From the NCBI GenBank assembly GCA_040766665.1, contig JAXGQD010000005.1, positions 62,001-126,000 of the forward strand: DNA of 64,000 nucleotides, in the 5' to 3' direction. This document shows, in pieces, positions 44,661 to 53,633 of this stretch (position 1 is the stretch's first letter; the number at the start of each line of letters is the position of its first letter). Under the pieces are notes generated by a model that was given only the letters and a program-made list of their open reading frames with translations, was not told the origin of the DNA and did not search any database. Both the position numbers and the translations under genes were made by a program. The DNA comes from JAXGQD01 sp040766665. GTDB taxonomy: Bacteria > Bacillota > Clostridia > Saccharofermentanales > Fastidiosipilaceae.

Positions 44661-46477
44661 AGAAAATAATGGCGGGCGTCTGCATAGCACTATTAATTGT
44701 TGGCTTGTTGCCGATAAACGCTGTATATGCCAATTCTACGACAAGCCTTAACCCCAGTGAAAGCACCAGCCTTGTAACAACGACTAGTACAACGAGCCCA
44801 ACAACAATTGCAAGCGATGAAACTAGTAATACGGGCAGTGTTATAACAACGACGATCCCCATATCAAGCACAAGTCCTACAACTCTACCTAGTACTACAC
44901 CAAGTGATGCGGGTACTAGTACAACAACTACAACGGCTCAAGAAGACAAACCTTCCTCAGAGCCCACAACAACTAAACCATCTCCAACTTCAACTCCGGT
45001 TCCTTATTCAGGCCCCGTGGTGAATGTTGATATCCTCAATGATTTAACGAAAGTTTACGCACCCGGTGAAGCTTTTGAACTTGTAGTTCAAGTCACAAAT
45101 CTTTTAGATAAAAATATAAATGACATGGTTGCTGAACTTAGATTAGATGATAATTCTGCATTTACACTGAATCATAAATTTACCGAACCTCCAAAAGTGA
45201 CTCCTATTCCTCTAGGCCCTGATGGGAAACCGATTAAGTTTGTGCCAGAATCTCTTATAAAGAGGAAAAGTTTTTTAGCAAAAAATGAGCAAGTATTTGT
45301 TTTTAAACTCATTACGAAAGAAGACTTAACAAATCTTTCAACCGAGATTCCCTTGATTTTGCGATTTGCCCCTCAGCCTAGCGGCGATGACCCTGCAGGA
45401 TGCCCACTAGTTACTGGTTATGAAAACACTTACCCTATACTTTTAAAAGCGGAAATGCCTCAACCCAGTATCACCCCGGATATCCCTGTCGATTACTACG
45501 GGGGAGGAAGTTCATATATCAGCGCCGGTGACGCGGGCACGGGTGCCAGTTCCATGAAAAACAAGCCTAAACTGATTGTTTCGAAATACAATATCAATCC
45601 CAAAATGGCAAAAGCCGGCCAGGAGTTTACCCTCAATCTGACATTCTTCAATACGAACGCGGATAAGTCATGTCGCAATATTAAAATTATTCTCTCCACT
45701 GATTTACCCAGTACTGGCGGAACAGACAACGCCGCAGCCGCCCAGGTGATGAATGTTTTCACCCCTGTCAACAGTTCCAATACCTTTTATATTGCAAAAA
45801 TCGAACCCGGCGCGACGGATGAAAAGAGCATTACTTTTGCCGTTGGACCGACGGTTGCTTCAAAGAACTACACCATGTTTGTCAAATTCGAATATGAGGA
45901 TGCAGACGGCAATCAGCTGGAAGCCAATGAGTCTATCGGTATTCCCGTGGTTCAGGAAGCAAAGATTGAAGCGGACGAAGTTAAATTGCCGCAGGAAGCC
46001 AGTGTAGGCCAAGCTATGAATCTTGACTACAACGTTTATAACGTTGGCAAAGACAGCCTCAGTAACCTGATGATCGAATATGTCGGTCCGATGCAGGCAG
46101 ACCCGGCGCGTAGTTTTGTCGGAAATTTTGCCAGCGGCGCCTCCAGCATGTTTAGCACCAGCTTAACGCCTATGCAGGAGGGTCCGGTCGAAGGGGCAAT
46201 CAAAATCAGCTACGAAGATTCAACTGGCGAAACCCATACCATTGAAAAGGCGTTTACAGTCAATGTGATGGGCATGCCAGAATTTGATCCGAGTTCCATG
46301 CCCGGTTATGACCCCTCCATGGAAGGCGGAGAAGCCCCAAGTGAAGCGAAGCCCTTTTACATGAATCCGCTGGTTTGGGGCGGTGCTGCGGCCTTGCTCT
46401 TACTCATTATCCTGATCACGGTTTTAAAGAAACGCAAAGAAAAGAAATTGCAGAAAGATTTAAACCTCGATGAGTAA
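44657..46477 (+). CDS. Thr-rich, membrane-anchored extracytoplasmic protein of the ABC system
   Basis: 606 residues. A signal peptide (1-25, GVCIALLIVGLLPINAVYA) leads into about 95 residues of Thr/Ser/Pro-rich stalk. Two or three beta-sandwich domains follow that resemble CARDB/NPCBM-like 'lack of hydroxylation' folds (PKLIVSKYNINPKMAKAGQE, then NLDYNVYNVGKDSLSNLMIE). A C-terminal span (LVWGGAAALLLLIILITVL) and a basic tail anchor it in the membrane. It sits between the ATPase and permease and overlaps both. It may replace a membrane fusion protein as the extracellular partner. The exact family is unknown. Confidence 0.72.
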   Translation: MKKIMAGVCIALLIVGLLPINAVYANSTTSLNPSESTSLVTTTSTTSPTTIASDETSNTGSVITTTIPISSTSPTTLPSTTPSDAGTSTTTTTAQEDKPSSEPTTTKPSPTSTPVPYSGPVVNVDILNDLTKVYAPGEAFELVVQVTNLLDKNINDMVAELRLDDNSAFTLNHKFTEPPKVTPIPLGPDGKPIKFVPESLIKRKSFLAKNEQVFVFKLITKEDLTNLSTEIPLILRFAPQPSGDDPAGCPLVTGYENTYPILLKAEMPQPSITPDIPVDYYGGGSSYISAGDAGTGASSMKNKPKLIVSKYNINPKMAKAGQEFTLNLTFFNTNADKSCRNIKIILSTDLPSTGGTDNAAAAQVMNVFTPVNSSNTFYIAKIEPGATDEKSITFAVGPTVASKNYTMFVKFEYEDADGNQLEANESIGIPVVQEAKIEADEVKLPQEASVGQAMNLDYNVYNVGKDSLSNLMIEYVGPMQADPARSFVGNFASGASSMFSTSLTPMQEGPVEGAIKISYEDSTGETHTIEKAFTVNVMGMPEFDPSSMPGYDPSMEGGEAPSEAKPFYMNPLVWGGAAALLLLIILITVLKKRKEKKLQKDLNLDE

Positions 46478-47867
46478 GCTTGATTTATTAAGCATGAGCA
46501 TGCGCAACCTATGGCGCAGAAAGCTCAGAACAAGCCTCACCTTGCTCGGTGTGCTCATTGGCACGACCTCGATTATCGTAATGATCTCCTTAGGTTTAGG
46601 CCTTAATCGCAGCACGATGCAAAGCATGGAACGTATGGGCTCTTTGACAACGATTAATGTCAATAGTGCCGCGATGTTTGGCAAAAGTTTCGGCAATAAC
46701 TCAGGCGGACCCAATAACACAAATACCAACGCCTTTTTAAATGATCAGGCGCTGGCCGATTTTCGCAATATTCCCTATGTGGTAGCAGCCGAACCTTTAC
46801 TGCGTGCCAAATTTGGCGGCGAAATGAAGATCGGCAAATACACCTTTTGGCCTCAGTATGTTGGTGTCAACAGCAGTTATTTTGAAGCCTTCGATCTGAC
46901 TGCTACTGAAGGCGTTGCTCCGCACTTAAAAAGCAAAACCAGACCACAGATTTATCTGCCTTCCAACATGGGTATGTTTTTAATGGAACCGGTAGGGAAT
47001 GGCGGCTTTATGAGCACCGGCGAAAACATTGATCTGGATTTCCTTAAACAGCGTATGCAACTTAACTTTGACAGCTATGACAGCGTGAGTGGTCGCTCCA
47101 AAACGGTCAAATCCTTCCGTTTAAACCAAGTGGGTCTTTACAAAAATACGGGCTGGGAAAGCAATATTTATTTTTTAATGGATGATATGGTTTATCTCAA
47201 CAAAGAGCATGAGAAAGTCATGGCTTACAATAATAATGGACAGAACTCTAGTAATCAGAACGGAAATGCCCAAAACAATACAAGAAATAAAGATATTTAC
47301 GATGAGATTCGTGTTAAAGTTTCCGATGTATCGAAAGTCGCCGAGGTGAAAGCTCAAATAGAAGCCATGGGTTATTATGGCAATTCCATGATGGACATGG
47401 TCAACGAAATGAACAAGCAAATGGCGACCATTCAAGCGGTTTTAGCAGGCATTGGTTCTGTCGCTTTATTGGTGGCGGCAATTGGCATCACCAATACCAT
47501 GGTCATGAGTATTTATGAGCGCACACGAGAAATCGGAGTGATGAAAGTCATCGGCGCTTCCGTGCGCAGTATTCGACAAATATTTCTGACCGAAGCCATC
47601 ATGATAGGTGCCATCGGAGGTGCTTTAGGCGTAGGCTTGAGCCTCTTGATTTCCAAGCTAATAAACTCTTTGTTAGGCCCGCAAATGTCAGCCGTAAGCG
47701 GGATGGGCATGGCAGCAGATGGGCCGCCACCGGATATTTCATATATCCCCCTTTGGCTGATTGTACTGGCAGTCGTTTTCAGCGGATTCATTGGCTTACT
47801 GTCCGGATATTTTCCGGCAAAACGAGCGACCAAGTTATCTGCTATCGAAGCAATTAAGACAGAATAA
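46470..47867 (+). CDS. FtsX-type ABC transporter permease
   Basis: 465 residues, overlapping the upstream gene by eight bases. The N-terminal span has RTSLTLLGVLIGTTSIIVMI, followed by an extracytoplasmic MacB-like domain (about 45-320). A short Asn/Gln/Ser-rich insert lies near 253-273 (NNNGQNSSNQNGNAQNN). Three C-terminal spans end in the FtsX signature (TMVMSIYERTREIGVMKVIGAS) and PAKRATKLSAIEAIK. With the two preceding genes it makes a mechanotransmission-type complex. The substrate is unknown. Confidence 0.9.
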   Translation: MSKLDLLSMSMRNLWRRKLRTSLTLLGVLIGTTSIIVMISLGLGLNRSTMQSMERMGSLTTINVNSAAMFGKSFGNNSGGPNNTNTNAFLNDQALADFRNIPYVVAAEPLLRAKFGGEMKIGKYTFWPQYVGVNSSYFEAFDLTATEGVAPHLKSKTRPQIYLPSNMGMFLMEPVGNGGFMSTGENIDLDFLKQRMQLNFDSYDSVSGRSKTVKSFRLNQVGLYKNTGWESNIYFLMDDMVYLNKEHEKVMAYNNNGQNSSNQNGNAQNNTRNKDIYDEIRVKVSDVSKVAEVKAQIEAMGYYGNSMMDMVNEMNKQMATIQAVLAGIGSVALLVAAIGITNTMVMSIYERTREIGVMKVIGASVRSIRQIFLTEAIMIGAIGGALGVGLSLLISKLINSLLGPQMSAVSGMGMAADGPPPDISYIPLWLIVLAVVFSGFIGLLSGYFPAKRATKLSAIEAIKTE

Positions 47868-47974
47868 ATATATTAAAAAAATAAAATCTACAGCGATTTT
47901 AATCTCCGAATCTTATGCTATATTAGAGTAAGTTTTCTGCTGAATATCTGGCGGTTAAGAGGAGATAGGTCGTT

Positions 47975-49588
47975 ATGATTGAAGTTCTGGTCTTTATCGG
48001 CATTATTGTTCTGGTGAGCGTTTTCTTAAGCGCGGTTTCAGACAAAATCGGCATACCCATGCTTTTAATATTTATTGTTTTTGGTATGTTGGTCGGTAGC
48101 AGCAATCTGCTCCCTTCATTTGATAATTTTGAATTTGCCAATACGGTCTGCTCGATTGCTTTAATATTTATCATGTTTTATGGCGGTTTCGGTACGAGTT
48201 GGCGCGCCGCGAAACCGGTCGCAGGCAAAGCCATAATTCTGGCCTCTTTCGGTGTGTTCATGACCGCTGCGATTACCGGTTTGTTTGTCCATTTCGTGCT
48301 GGGTTTCCCACTTTTGGAGGCCTTTTTGTTAGGCAGTGTCATCGGTTCAACGGATGCTGCTTCGGTTTTTTCTATCCTGAGACGACGAAAACTGTCCTTA
48401 AAAGATAATACGGACTCCTTATTGGAAATGGAGTCGGGTTCAAATGATCCCTTTTCCTATATTTTAGCTATTGTCTGTTTGTCTCTGATGGTTGAGGGGA
48501 TGACGGCGGGCCAAGGATTCTTAATGTTGTTTTTACAAGTGGTCGTTGGCTTATTAGTCGGCGGACTTATCGCTGTTATAGTGGTTTGGATGCAACGTCG
48601 CCATATTATTTTTCAAGGCGGCGGTAACGAAGTATTCACGATTGCCATTGCTTTATTGGGTTATGCCTTAGCTGAGCTATTGAGCGGCAACGGCTATTTA
48701 AGCGTCTATGTCATCGGCATCATTTTAGGCAATCAGGAATTTGCTTCGCGACGCGATTTGGTTTCTTTCTTCGATGGCATCAACATGTTTGCCCAAATCA
48801 TCATCTTCTTTATTCTGGGTTTACTTTCTAATTATGAAAGCATTTTACGCGTTTTCCCAATTGCCTTAGTTGTCATGCTATTCATGACCTTCATTTCTCG
48901 CCCGTTGAGTGTCTTTGGTCTCATGTCTTTGATGCCCAACACCTCATTGAGGCAAAAGCTAGTCGTATCCTGGGCAGGTATTCGCGGGGCAGCCAGCATT
49001 GTTTTTGCCATTGTTGCGGTGAGTACGACGCAACTGGAGAACGATCTATTTCATATAGTCTTCACCGTCGTTTTACTTTCCCTGGCTGTTCAAGGGGGAC
49101 TGATGTCCACAGTAGCTATCAAGACAAAGATGTATGATCCCGAAGGCGATATTATGAAGACCTTTACGGATTATAGTGAAGAAAAGAATATTCATTTTGT
49201 AATGACTAAAATTTATCCTGATCATCCTTGGATCGGACTCTCTCTACAGGAGGTATTTTTGCCGCAGGACATCCGTGTCATTATTGTTGAACGAGGAGAG
49301 AAGCAGTTAATGCCGGATGGGAAAACAGTATTTGAAGAAGGCGATCGCTTGATTCTGAGTGCCTTACATTACGATATTGACCAGGAAAATATCACATTAA
49401 CAGAGCGCGTTGTTGAAAAAGGTGATCGTTATCACGGGCATTACATACGTGATTTGAAACTGCGCGATAATGCCAGGATTGTGTTGCTGGAAAGAGCGGG
49501 AGAAGTGATTATTCCGACAGGCGATTTGCAAATTCAGGAGGATGATCTATTGGTCATTAACAGCTTACAGGAACTTGTTCATGTTTAG
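47975..49588 (+). CDS. Potassium (or sodium)/proton antiporter, CPA family with TrkA-C domain
   Basis: 537 residues. About 12 hydrophobic segments cover 1-385, with the conserved antiporter motif STDAASVFSIL. A cytoplasmic C-terminal part (about 400-537) includes a TrkA-C-like domain with VFEEGDRLILSAL and IPTGDLQIQEDDLLVI. The overall layout matches CvrA/NhaP2-type K+/H+ antiporters that control cytoplasmic pH and K+. Ion selectivity cannot be read from sequence. It stands alone on its transcript: the previous gene stops 107 bases upstream and yajC is 98 bases downstream. Confidence 0.88.
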   Translation: MIEVLVFIGIIVLVSVFLSAVSDKIGIPMLLIFIVFGMLVGSSNLLPSFDNFEFANTVCSIALIFIMFYGGFGTSWRAAKPVAGKAIILASFGVFMTAAITGLFVHFVLGFPLLEAFLLGSVIGSTDAASVFSILRRRKLSLKDNTDSLLEMESGSNDPFSYILAIVCLSLMVEGMTAGQGFLMLFLQVVVGLLVGGLIAVIVVWMQRRHIIFQGGGNEVFTIAIALLGYALAELLSGNGYLSVYVIGIILGNQEFASRRDLVSFFDGINMFAQIIIFFILGLLSNYESILRVFPIALVVMLFMTFISRPLSVFGLMSLMPNTSLRQKLVVSWAGIRGAASIVFAIVAVSTTQLENDLFHIVFTVVLLSLAVQGGLMSTVAIKTKMYDPEGDIMKTFTDYSEEKNIHFVMTKIYPDHPWIGLSLQEVFLPQDIRVIIVERGEKQLMPDGKTVFEEGDRLILSALHYDIDQENITLTERVVEKGDRYHGHYIRDLKLRDNARIVLLERAGEVIIPTGDLQIQEDDLLVINSLQELVHV

Positions 49589-49621
49589 CTATCAGGCTGT
49601 ACATTGGGGCGCTAAATCTCA

Positions 49622-49651
49622 TTGACGCGCCTTAGCACTGAATGCTATCCT
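49622..49651 (+). promoter_or_regulatory. Promoter of yajC-scfA
   Basis: TTGACG (49622-49627) and TATCCT (49646-49651) have an 18-base spacer. It lies 36 bases before the yajC ATG and downstream of the antiporter stop. Confidence 0.5.
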
Positions 49652-49686
49652 ATACAAATTGAAACGAAAGTCCTTAGGAGGATCTT

Positions 49687-50028
49687 ATGCACTTGATATC
49701 AGCCCTGACCCTTTTGACTGCGGGAGCAGCACCCGCTGGAACCAGTCTGGCCAGCCTTTTGCCAACCTTGGCCTTGCCTCTCGGTATGCTTGCCATTCTG
49801 TACTTTTTGATGATCAGACCTCAGAAAAAGCAAGAGAAGGCACAAAAAGAACAGCGTTCCAAATTGGCTGTAGGCGACAACATCATCACCATCGGTGGAA
49901 TGATTGGTAAAGTTGTCAATATCAAAGATGACGATATTACGATAGCGACCAGTGTAGCCAATACTTTGGTAACCTATAAACGTGAAGCAATCAATTCTGT
50001 AAAGAAAACCAAAACAGACGAAGCGTAA
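49687..50028 (+). CDS. yajC: Preprotein translocase subunit YajC
   Basis: 113 residues. A single N-terminal span (LPLGMLAILYFLMIRPQKKQ) is followed by the small cytoplasmic domain VGDNIITIGGMIGKVVNI. YajC associates with SecDF-YidC and aids protein translocation. ATG 49687 has TAGGAGGATCTT upstream. The SCIFF precursor starts 11 bases after its stop, an arrangement common in Clostridia. secD/secF do not follow here. Confidence 0.95.
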   Translation: MHLISALTLLTAGAAPAGTSLASLLPTLALPLGMLAILYFLMIRPQKKQEKAQKEQRSKLAVGDNIITIGGMIGKVVNIKDDDITIATSVANTLVTYKREAINSVKKTKTDEA

Positions 50029-50038
50029 GGAGAAAAAC

Positions 50039-50179
50039 ATGAAACATATTCAAGTGGTTGCTCAAACAAATGAAAGTAAAGCAGTCAGCGCAGCTTGCGG
50101 CGAATGTCAGACTTCCTGTCAATCCGCTTGCAAGACATCCTGTACCGTAGCTAACCAACCCTGCGAAAACGATCGTTAA
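50039..50179 (+). CDS. scfA: SCIFF ranthipeptide precursor
   Basis: 46 residues. The short leader (MKHIQVVAQTNESKAVSA) is followed by a core with six Cys at 20, 23, 27, 31, 35 and 42. CGECQTSCQSACKTSCTV is nearly the textbook six-cysteines-in-forty-five pattern. Such peptides receive radical-SAM thioether links from Cys to the Cα/Cβ/γ position of nearby residues. ATG 50039 follows AAGGAGAAA. Its maturase starts 74 bases on, after a terminator-like hairpin. Function in this organism is unknown. Regulatory or signalling roles are reported for some members. Confidence 0.96.
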   Translation: MKHIQVVAQTNESKAVSAACGECQTSCQSACKTSCTVANQPCENDR

Positions 50180-50202
50180 TTTCTGAAAATTTAGAGTAAA
50201 TG

Positions 50203-50240
50203 GAATAGTCTTCGCCCAAACGAAAACTATTCTATTTTTT
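50203..50240 (+). terminator. Hairpin terminator between SCIFF precursor and maturase
   Basis: GAATAGT (50203-50209) pairs with ACTATTC (50226-50232). An inner TTCG/CGAA pair extends the stem, and TATTTTTT follows. This is a good intrinsic terminator between scfA and scfB, predicted to make precursor mRNA exceed maturase mRNA. Confidence 0.8.
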
Positions 50241-50253
50241 ATGTGAGGTCACT

Positions 50254-51633
50254 TTGGTACATACATTTACAATAAACGGCGACTGTCTGGCATACGATAA
50301 CGAATCGGGTGCACTCCTTTTTCTGGATCAGAGCAGCTTTACTGTATTATCTGCTTACGATGCATTAACGGGCGCAGAACCTGAGGAGGTGTTCTGGACG
50401 AAGCTCCATGCTGATCAAAACATCTCGGAAAATGAATTAGCAGAGATTCGTGCGGAAATAGCGACCTTAAAGGATGAGGGGGTTCTTTTTCGCAAGCCCC
50501 AGGAAGTGCGGCTTGAACAGCTTTATCCTGACGAGCCACGCATCAAATCGATGTGTTTACATCTCTGCCATGACTGTAATTTGCGTTGTAAATATTGTTT
50601 TGCCGAAACCGGTGATTTCGGGACGGGAAAACGTAGTTTATTGGATGTCGAAACGGGTAAAAAAGCTATCGATTTTCTCATTGAAACCTCGGGCCAACGT
50701 CGCAATCTCGATATTGATTTCTTTGGCGGAGAACCGCTGATGAACTGGTCTGTGGTCGTGGCCTTGACTGAATACTGTGAAACGGAGGGTCCTAAACACA
50801 ATAAGGACATCAGACTTACGATGACAACGAACGCTATGTTGTTGGATGATGAAAAGATTGCGTATTTGGACGCCCATATGAAAAATGTTGTCCTGTCTCT
50901 CGACGGACGCCCCGAAGTTAACGATAAAATGAGACCCAAGGCCGGTGGGCAGGGCTCATATGAGCAGGTGATGACGAATATCAAAAAGTTTGTCGATCAG
51001 CGCGGCACAAAGGAGCATTACATCCGCGGTACCTATACGGCACATAATCTGGACTTTTCTGCCGATGTTTTACATTTTGCCGCTGAAGGCTTTAAACATA
51101 TCTCCGTTGAGCCTGTCGTCACGGACCCTGCCATGGATTACGCGATACGTGAGGAACATCTCGACGCCATCTACGCTGAGTATGAAAGTTTAGCCCAGGC
51201 TTATGTTGCTGCGAAGAAGGCCGGAGAGGATTTCCATTTTTTCCATTTTAATATCGATTTGGAAAACGGTCCCTGTCTTTACAAAAAAATGAAGGGCTGC
51301 GGCGTAGGAACTGAGTATTGCGCAGTCACTCCTGACGGCGATATCTATCCCTGTCATCAGTTTGTCGGGGAAGAAGAATTTTTGCTGGGCAATGTCCATA
51401 ATGACCCGCCGCTGAACGTCCCGGAGCATCTGAAGAAGGCGTTTACGGAGATGATTTTGCCCAATAAATCGGACTGCCAAAATTGCTGGGCTAAATACTT
51501 CTGCAGCGGTGGCTGTGCCGCCAACGCATATCATGCAAACGGCTCACTCGACGGCGTATATGATTTGGGTTGTCGAATCCAGCGCAAGAGAATCGCCGCT
51601 GCTTTATGGGTGCAAGCGAAAATAAAGGAATAA
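50254..51633 (+). CDS. scfB: SCIFF radical SAM maturase
   Basis: 459 residues from TTG 50254, with GTGAGG upstream. An N-terminal peptide-recognition region (about 1-80) precedes the radical SAM core, where CNLRCKYC binds the catalytic [4Fe-4S] and DFFGGEPLMNW contacts SAM. The C-terminal SPASM domain binds auxiliary clusters (CAVTPDGDIYPCHQF, CQNCWAKYFCSGGCAAN). It installs thioether crosslinks on the adjacent SCIFF peptide. The pairing and motifs make the assignment secure. Confidence 0.96.
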   Translation: MVHTFTINGDCLAYDNESGALLFLDQSSFTVLSAYDALTGAEPEEVFWTKLHADQNISENELAEIRAEIATLKDEGVLFRKPQEVRLEQLYPDEPRIKSMCLHLCHDCNLRCKYCFAETGDFGTGKRSLLDVETGKKAIDFLIETSGQRRNLDIDFFGGEPLMNWSVVVALTEYCETEGPKHNKDIRLTMTTNAMLLDDEKIAYLDAHMKNVVLSLDGRPEVNDKMRPKAGGQGSYEQVMTNIKKFVDQRGTKEHYIRGTYTAHNLDFSADVLHFAAEGFKHISVEPVVTDPAMDYAIREEHLDAIYAEYESLAQAYVAAKKAGEDFHFFHFNIDLENGPCLYKKMKGCGVGTEYCAVTPDGDIYPCHQFVGEEEFLLGNVHNDPPLNVPEHLKKAFTEMILPNKSDCQNCWAKYFCSGGCAANAYHANGSLDGVYDLGCRIQRKRIAAALWVQAKIKE

Positions 51634-51688
51634 TCGTTTCCCATGTCGTATCTAATGATGCAGTTTATTTTTGGGGGCAAAAGCAAGT

Positions 51689-53586
51689 TTGAAACGTATT
51701 CCTGACTCGGTCGTAGCCGAAATAAAACAAGCTAACGAATTGGTTTCCGTCGTTGAGCAGTATTTACCTCTGCAAAAAAAGAGCAGCAGTAATTATTTCG
51801 GTCTTTGCCCCTTTCATAGTGAAGATACGCCCTCATTCAGCGTAAATCCGCGCGAACAGTTTTATTATTGTTTTGGCTGTCACAAAGGTGGCGATGTCGT
51901 TAGTTTTATCAAAGAAATGGAACATCTCGACTACGGTCAAGCGCTGCGCTATCTGGCGGAGCGTTCTAACATCAGTATCCCTGAAGTTGAGGATGAAGCA
52001 TTTCAAGCGCGAAAAGAACGGAGCACGGCTTTACAAAAAATCATGCTGGAGGCTGCACGTTACTATTACAAAAATTTGCAGAATCCTTCAGCCATACCTG
52101 CTCAGAACTACATCAAAAGGCGAGCCATTCCTGCAGTCAACGTCAAACGTTTTGGCTTAGGTTATGCCGGAACTGCTTGGGATGGACTCTACAAAAGCTT
52201 ACGCCAGCAAAAGTTTTCAGAAGAACTGCTTCTGGCTTCCGGCTTGTTTAAGAAATCGGAACGCGGCAGTATTTACGATTTGTTTCGTAATCGTCTGATG
52301 TTTCCGATCATTTCCTCACTTGGGAAAGGTCGGGTTATCGGTTTCGGGGGACGTGTGCTGGATGACTCCAAGCCCAAATATATTAATTCACCGGAGACTG
52401 AATTCTTTACCAAAGACGACAGCTTTATGCGCTCAATTTGGCCAAGACTTCCAAGTATGATTTTTTTCTCTTAGTGGAAGGCTACCTGGATGCCATGTCT
52501 GCTTATGCAGCAGGCGTCGATTGTGCAGTGGCCCCACTGGGTACCGCGCTGACGGCGGAGCAGCTTAAACTGATGAAACAATTCAAAAACAAGGTGGTCG
52601 TCTGTTTCGATGCGGATAAAGCAGAGAAGAATGCAGCTTTGCGCAGTTTTGCCTTACTGGAAGAGGCTGAACTCGAAGTACGGGTCTTAAGTATCCCTGA
52701 TGGTAAGGATCCGGATGATTATGTCAAAGCGCATGGTTCAGAAGCCTTTAAAGCCTTGCTGGAGATGGCTGTTCCTGTATTTGATTACCGTTTAGCCTTG
52801 GCTAAAGAAAGCGCCAGCGGTGAAGGCCGCCTCAATCCGCAGCAGTACCTCAATGAACTTTTATTATTTTTACCTGATATCAAATCGCAGGCTTTACGTG
52901 AAGTCTATCTAGCCAAAGCGGCTCAGGTTTTAGGGGTCAGTTTAAATAGTCTGCGCCAGGATGTTGATAAAGCTATTACTCAAAATCGCACGGGTAAGCC
53001 GACTCAGACAGCTCCTCCATCATCAAATAGGGAGTCTACAAGACTGACTCATGTGCTTCCAGAAGCAGCAACGGAAAGAGCGAGAACTGCGAGCCCTATA
53101 CTTCTTAAAAAAGACGCGCATTATAAAGCCGCTTTGACTTTGCTCTTTATTCTCAGCAAACAGCCGCATTTATTGCGTGAAATGCCCCAAGCGCTGGATG
53201 CAAAGATGCTTGAACCTTTGGGTGAGGGGGAGTTCAGCCAAATTTTGACTGAGCGTCTGAATACGGAATCGCTGCCTTTTGCCAAGCTCTATGACTTTAT
53301 TGCCACGCATCATCCGGCAGCTGATGAGCTAATCTCGGATCTCAGTGCGCTCAGAGTCACAAGTGAAAGCCTCAATGCAGTTAAAAACCAAGACGAAGGC
53401 CCTGTTTTGTGGAGCAGCGAGGATGCTTTGGCAAATTTTAAACTTTGCAGGAGATTAGCAATCAAGAAACAATTGAGCGAAATATACATCCAACTCGATG
53501 ATCCGAGCTTAAGTACCAAGGAAAGGGCGGCAAAAAAACTACTCTATGACTTATTACTCAAAGATTTAGGCAAAAGCAATTCATAA
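51689..53586 (+). CDS. dnaG: DNA primase (frameshifted as read)
   Basis: ORFs 51671-52474 and 52438-53586 form one primase of about 633 residues. One base lost at about 52423-52426 explains the break (restored: DDSLYALNLAKTSKYDFF). TTG 51689 is preferred because GGGGG lies at ribosome-site distance. The zinc-binding domain is CPFHSEDTPSFSVNP with YYCFGCHKGG. The core has FRNRLMFPI and GKGRVIGFGGRVLDD, and TOPRIM has LVEGYLDAMSAY and VVCFDADKAEKNA. The C-terminal helicase-binding domain (about 460-633) is poorly conserved. It lies 47 bases upstream of rpoD. Confidence 0.92.
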
Positions 53587-53633
53587 AAACACTATAAACA
53601 TACAAGGCTACGAAGATAAATAAGGAGATGAAC

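Noticed and set aside
52420..52480. Programmed frameshift in dnaG
   Set aside because: No slippery heptamer or downstream pseudoknot. The shift is a simple lost base, matching errors elsewhere.
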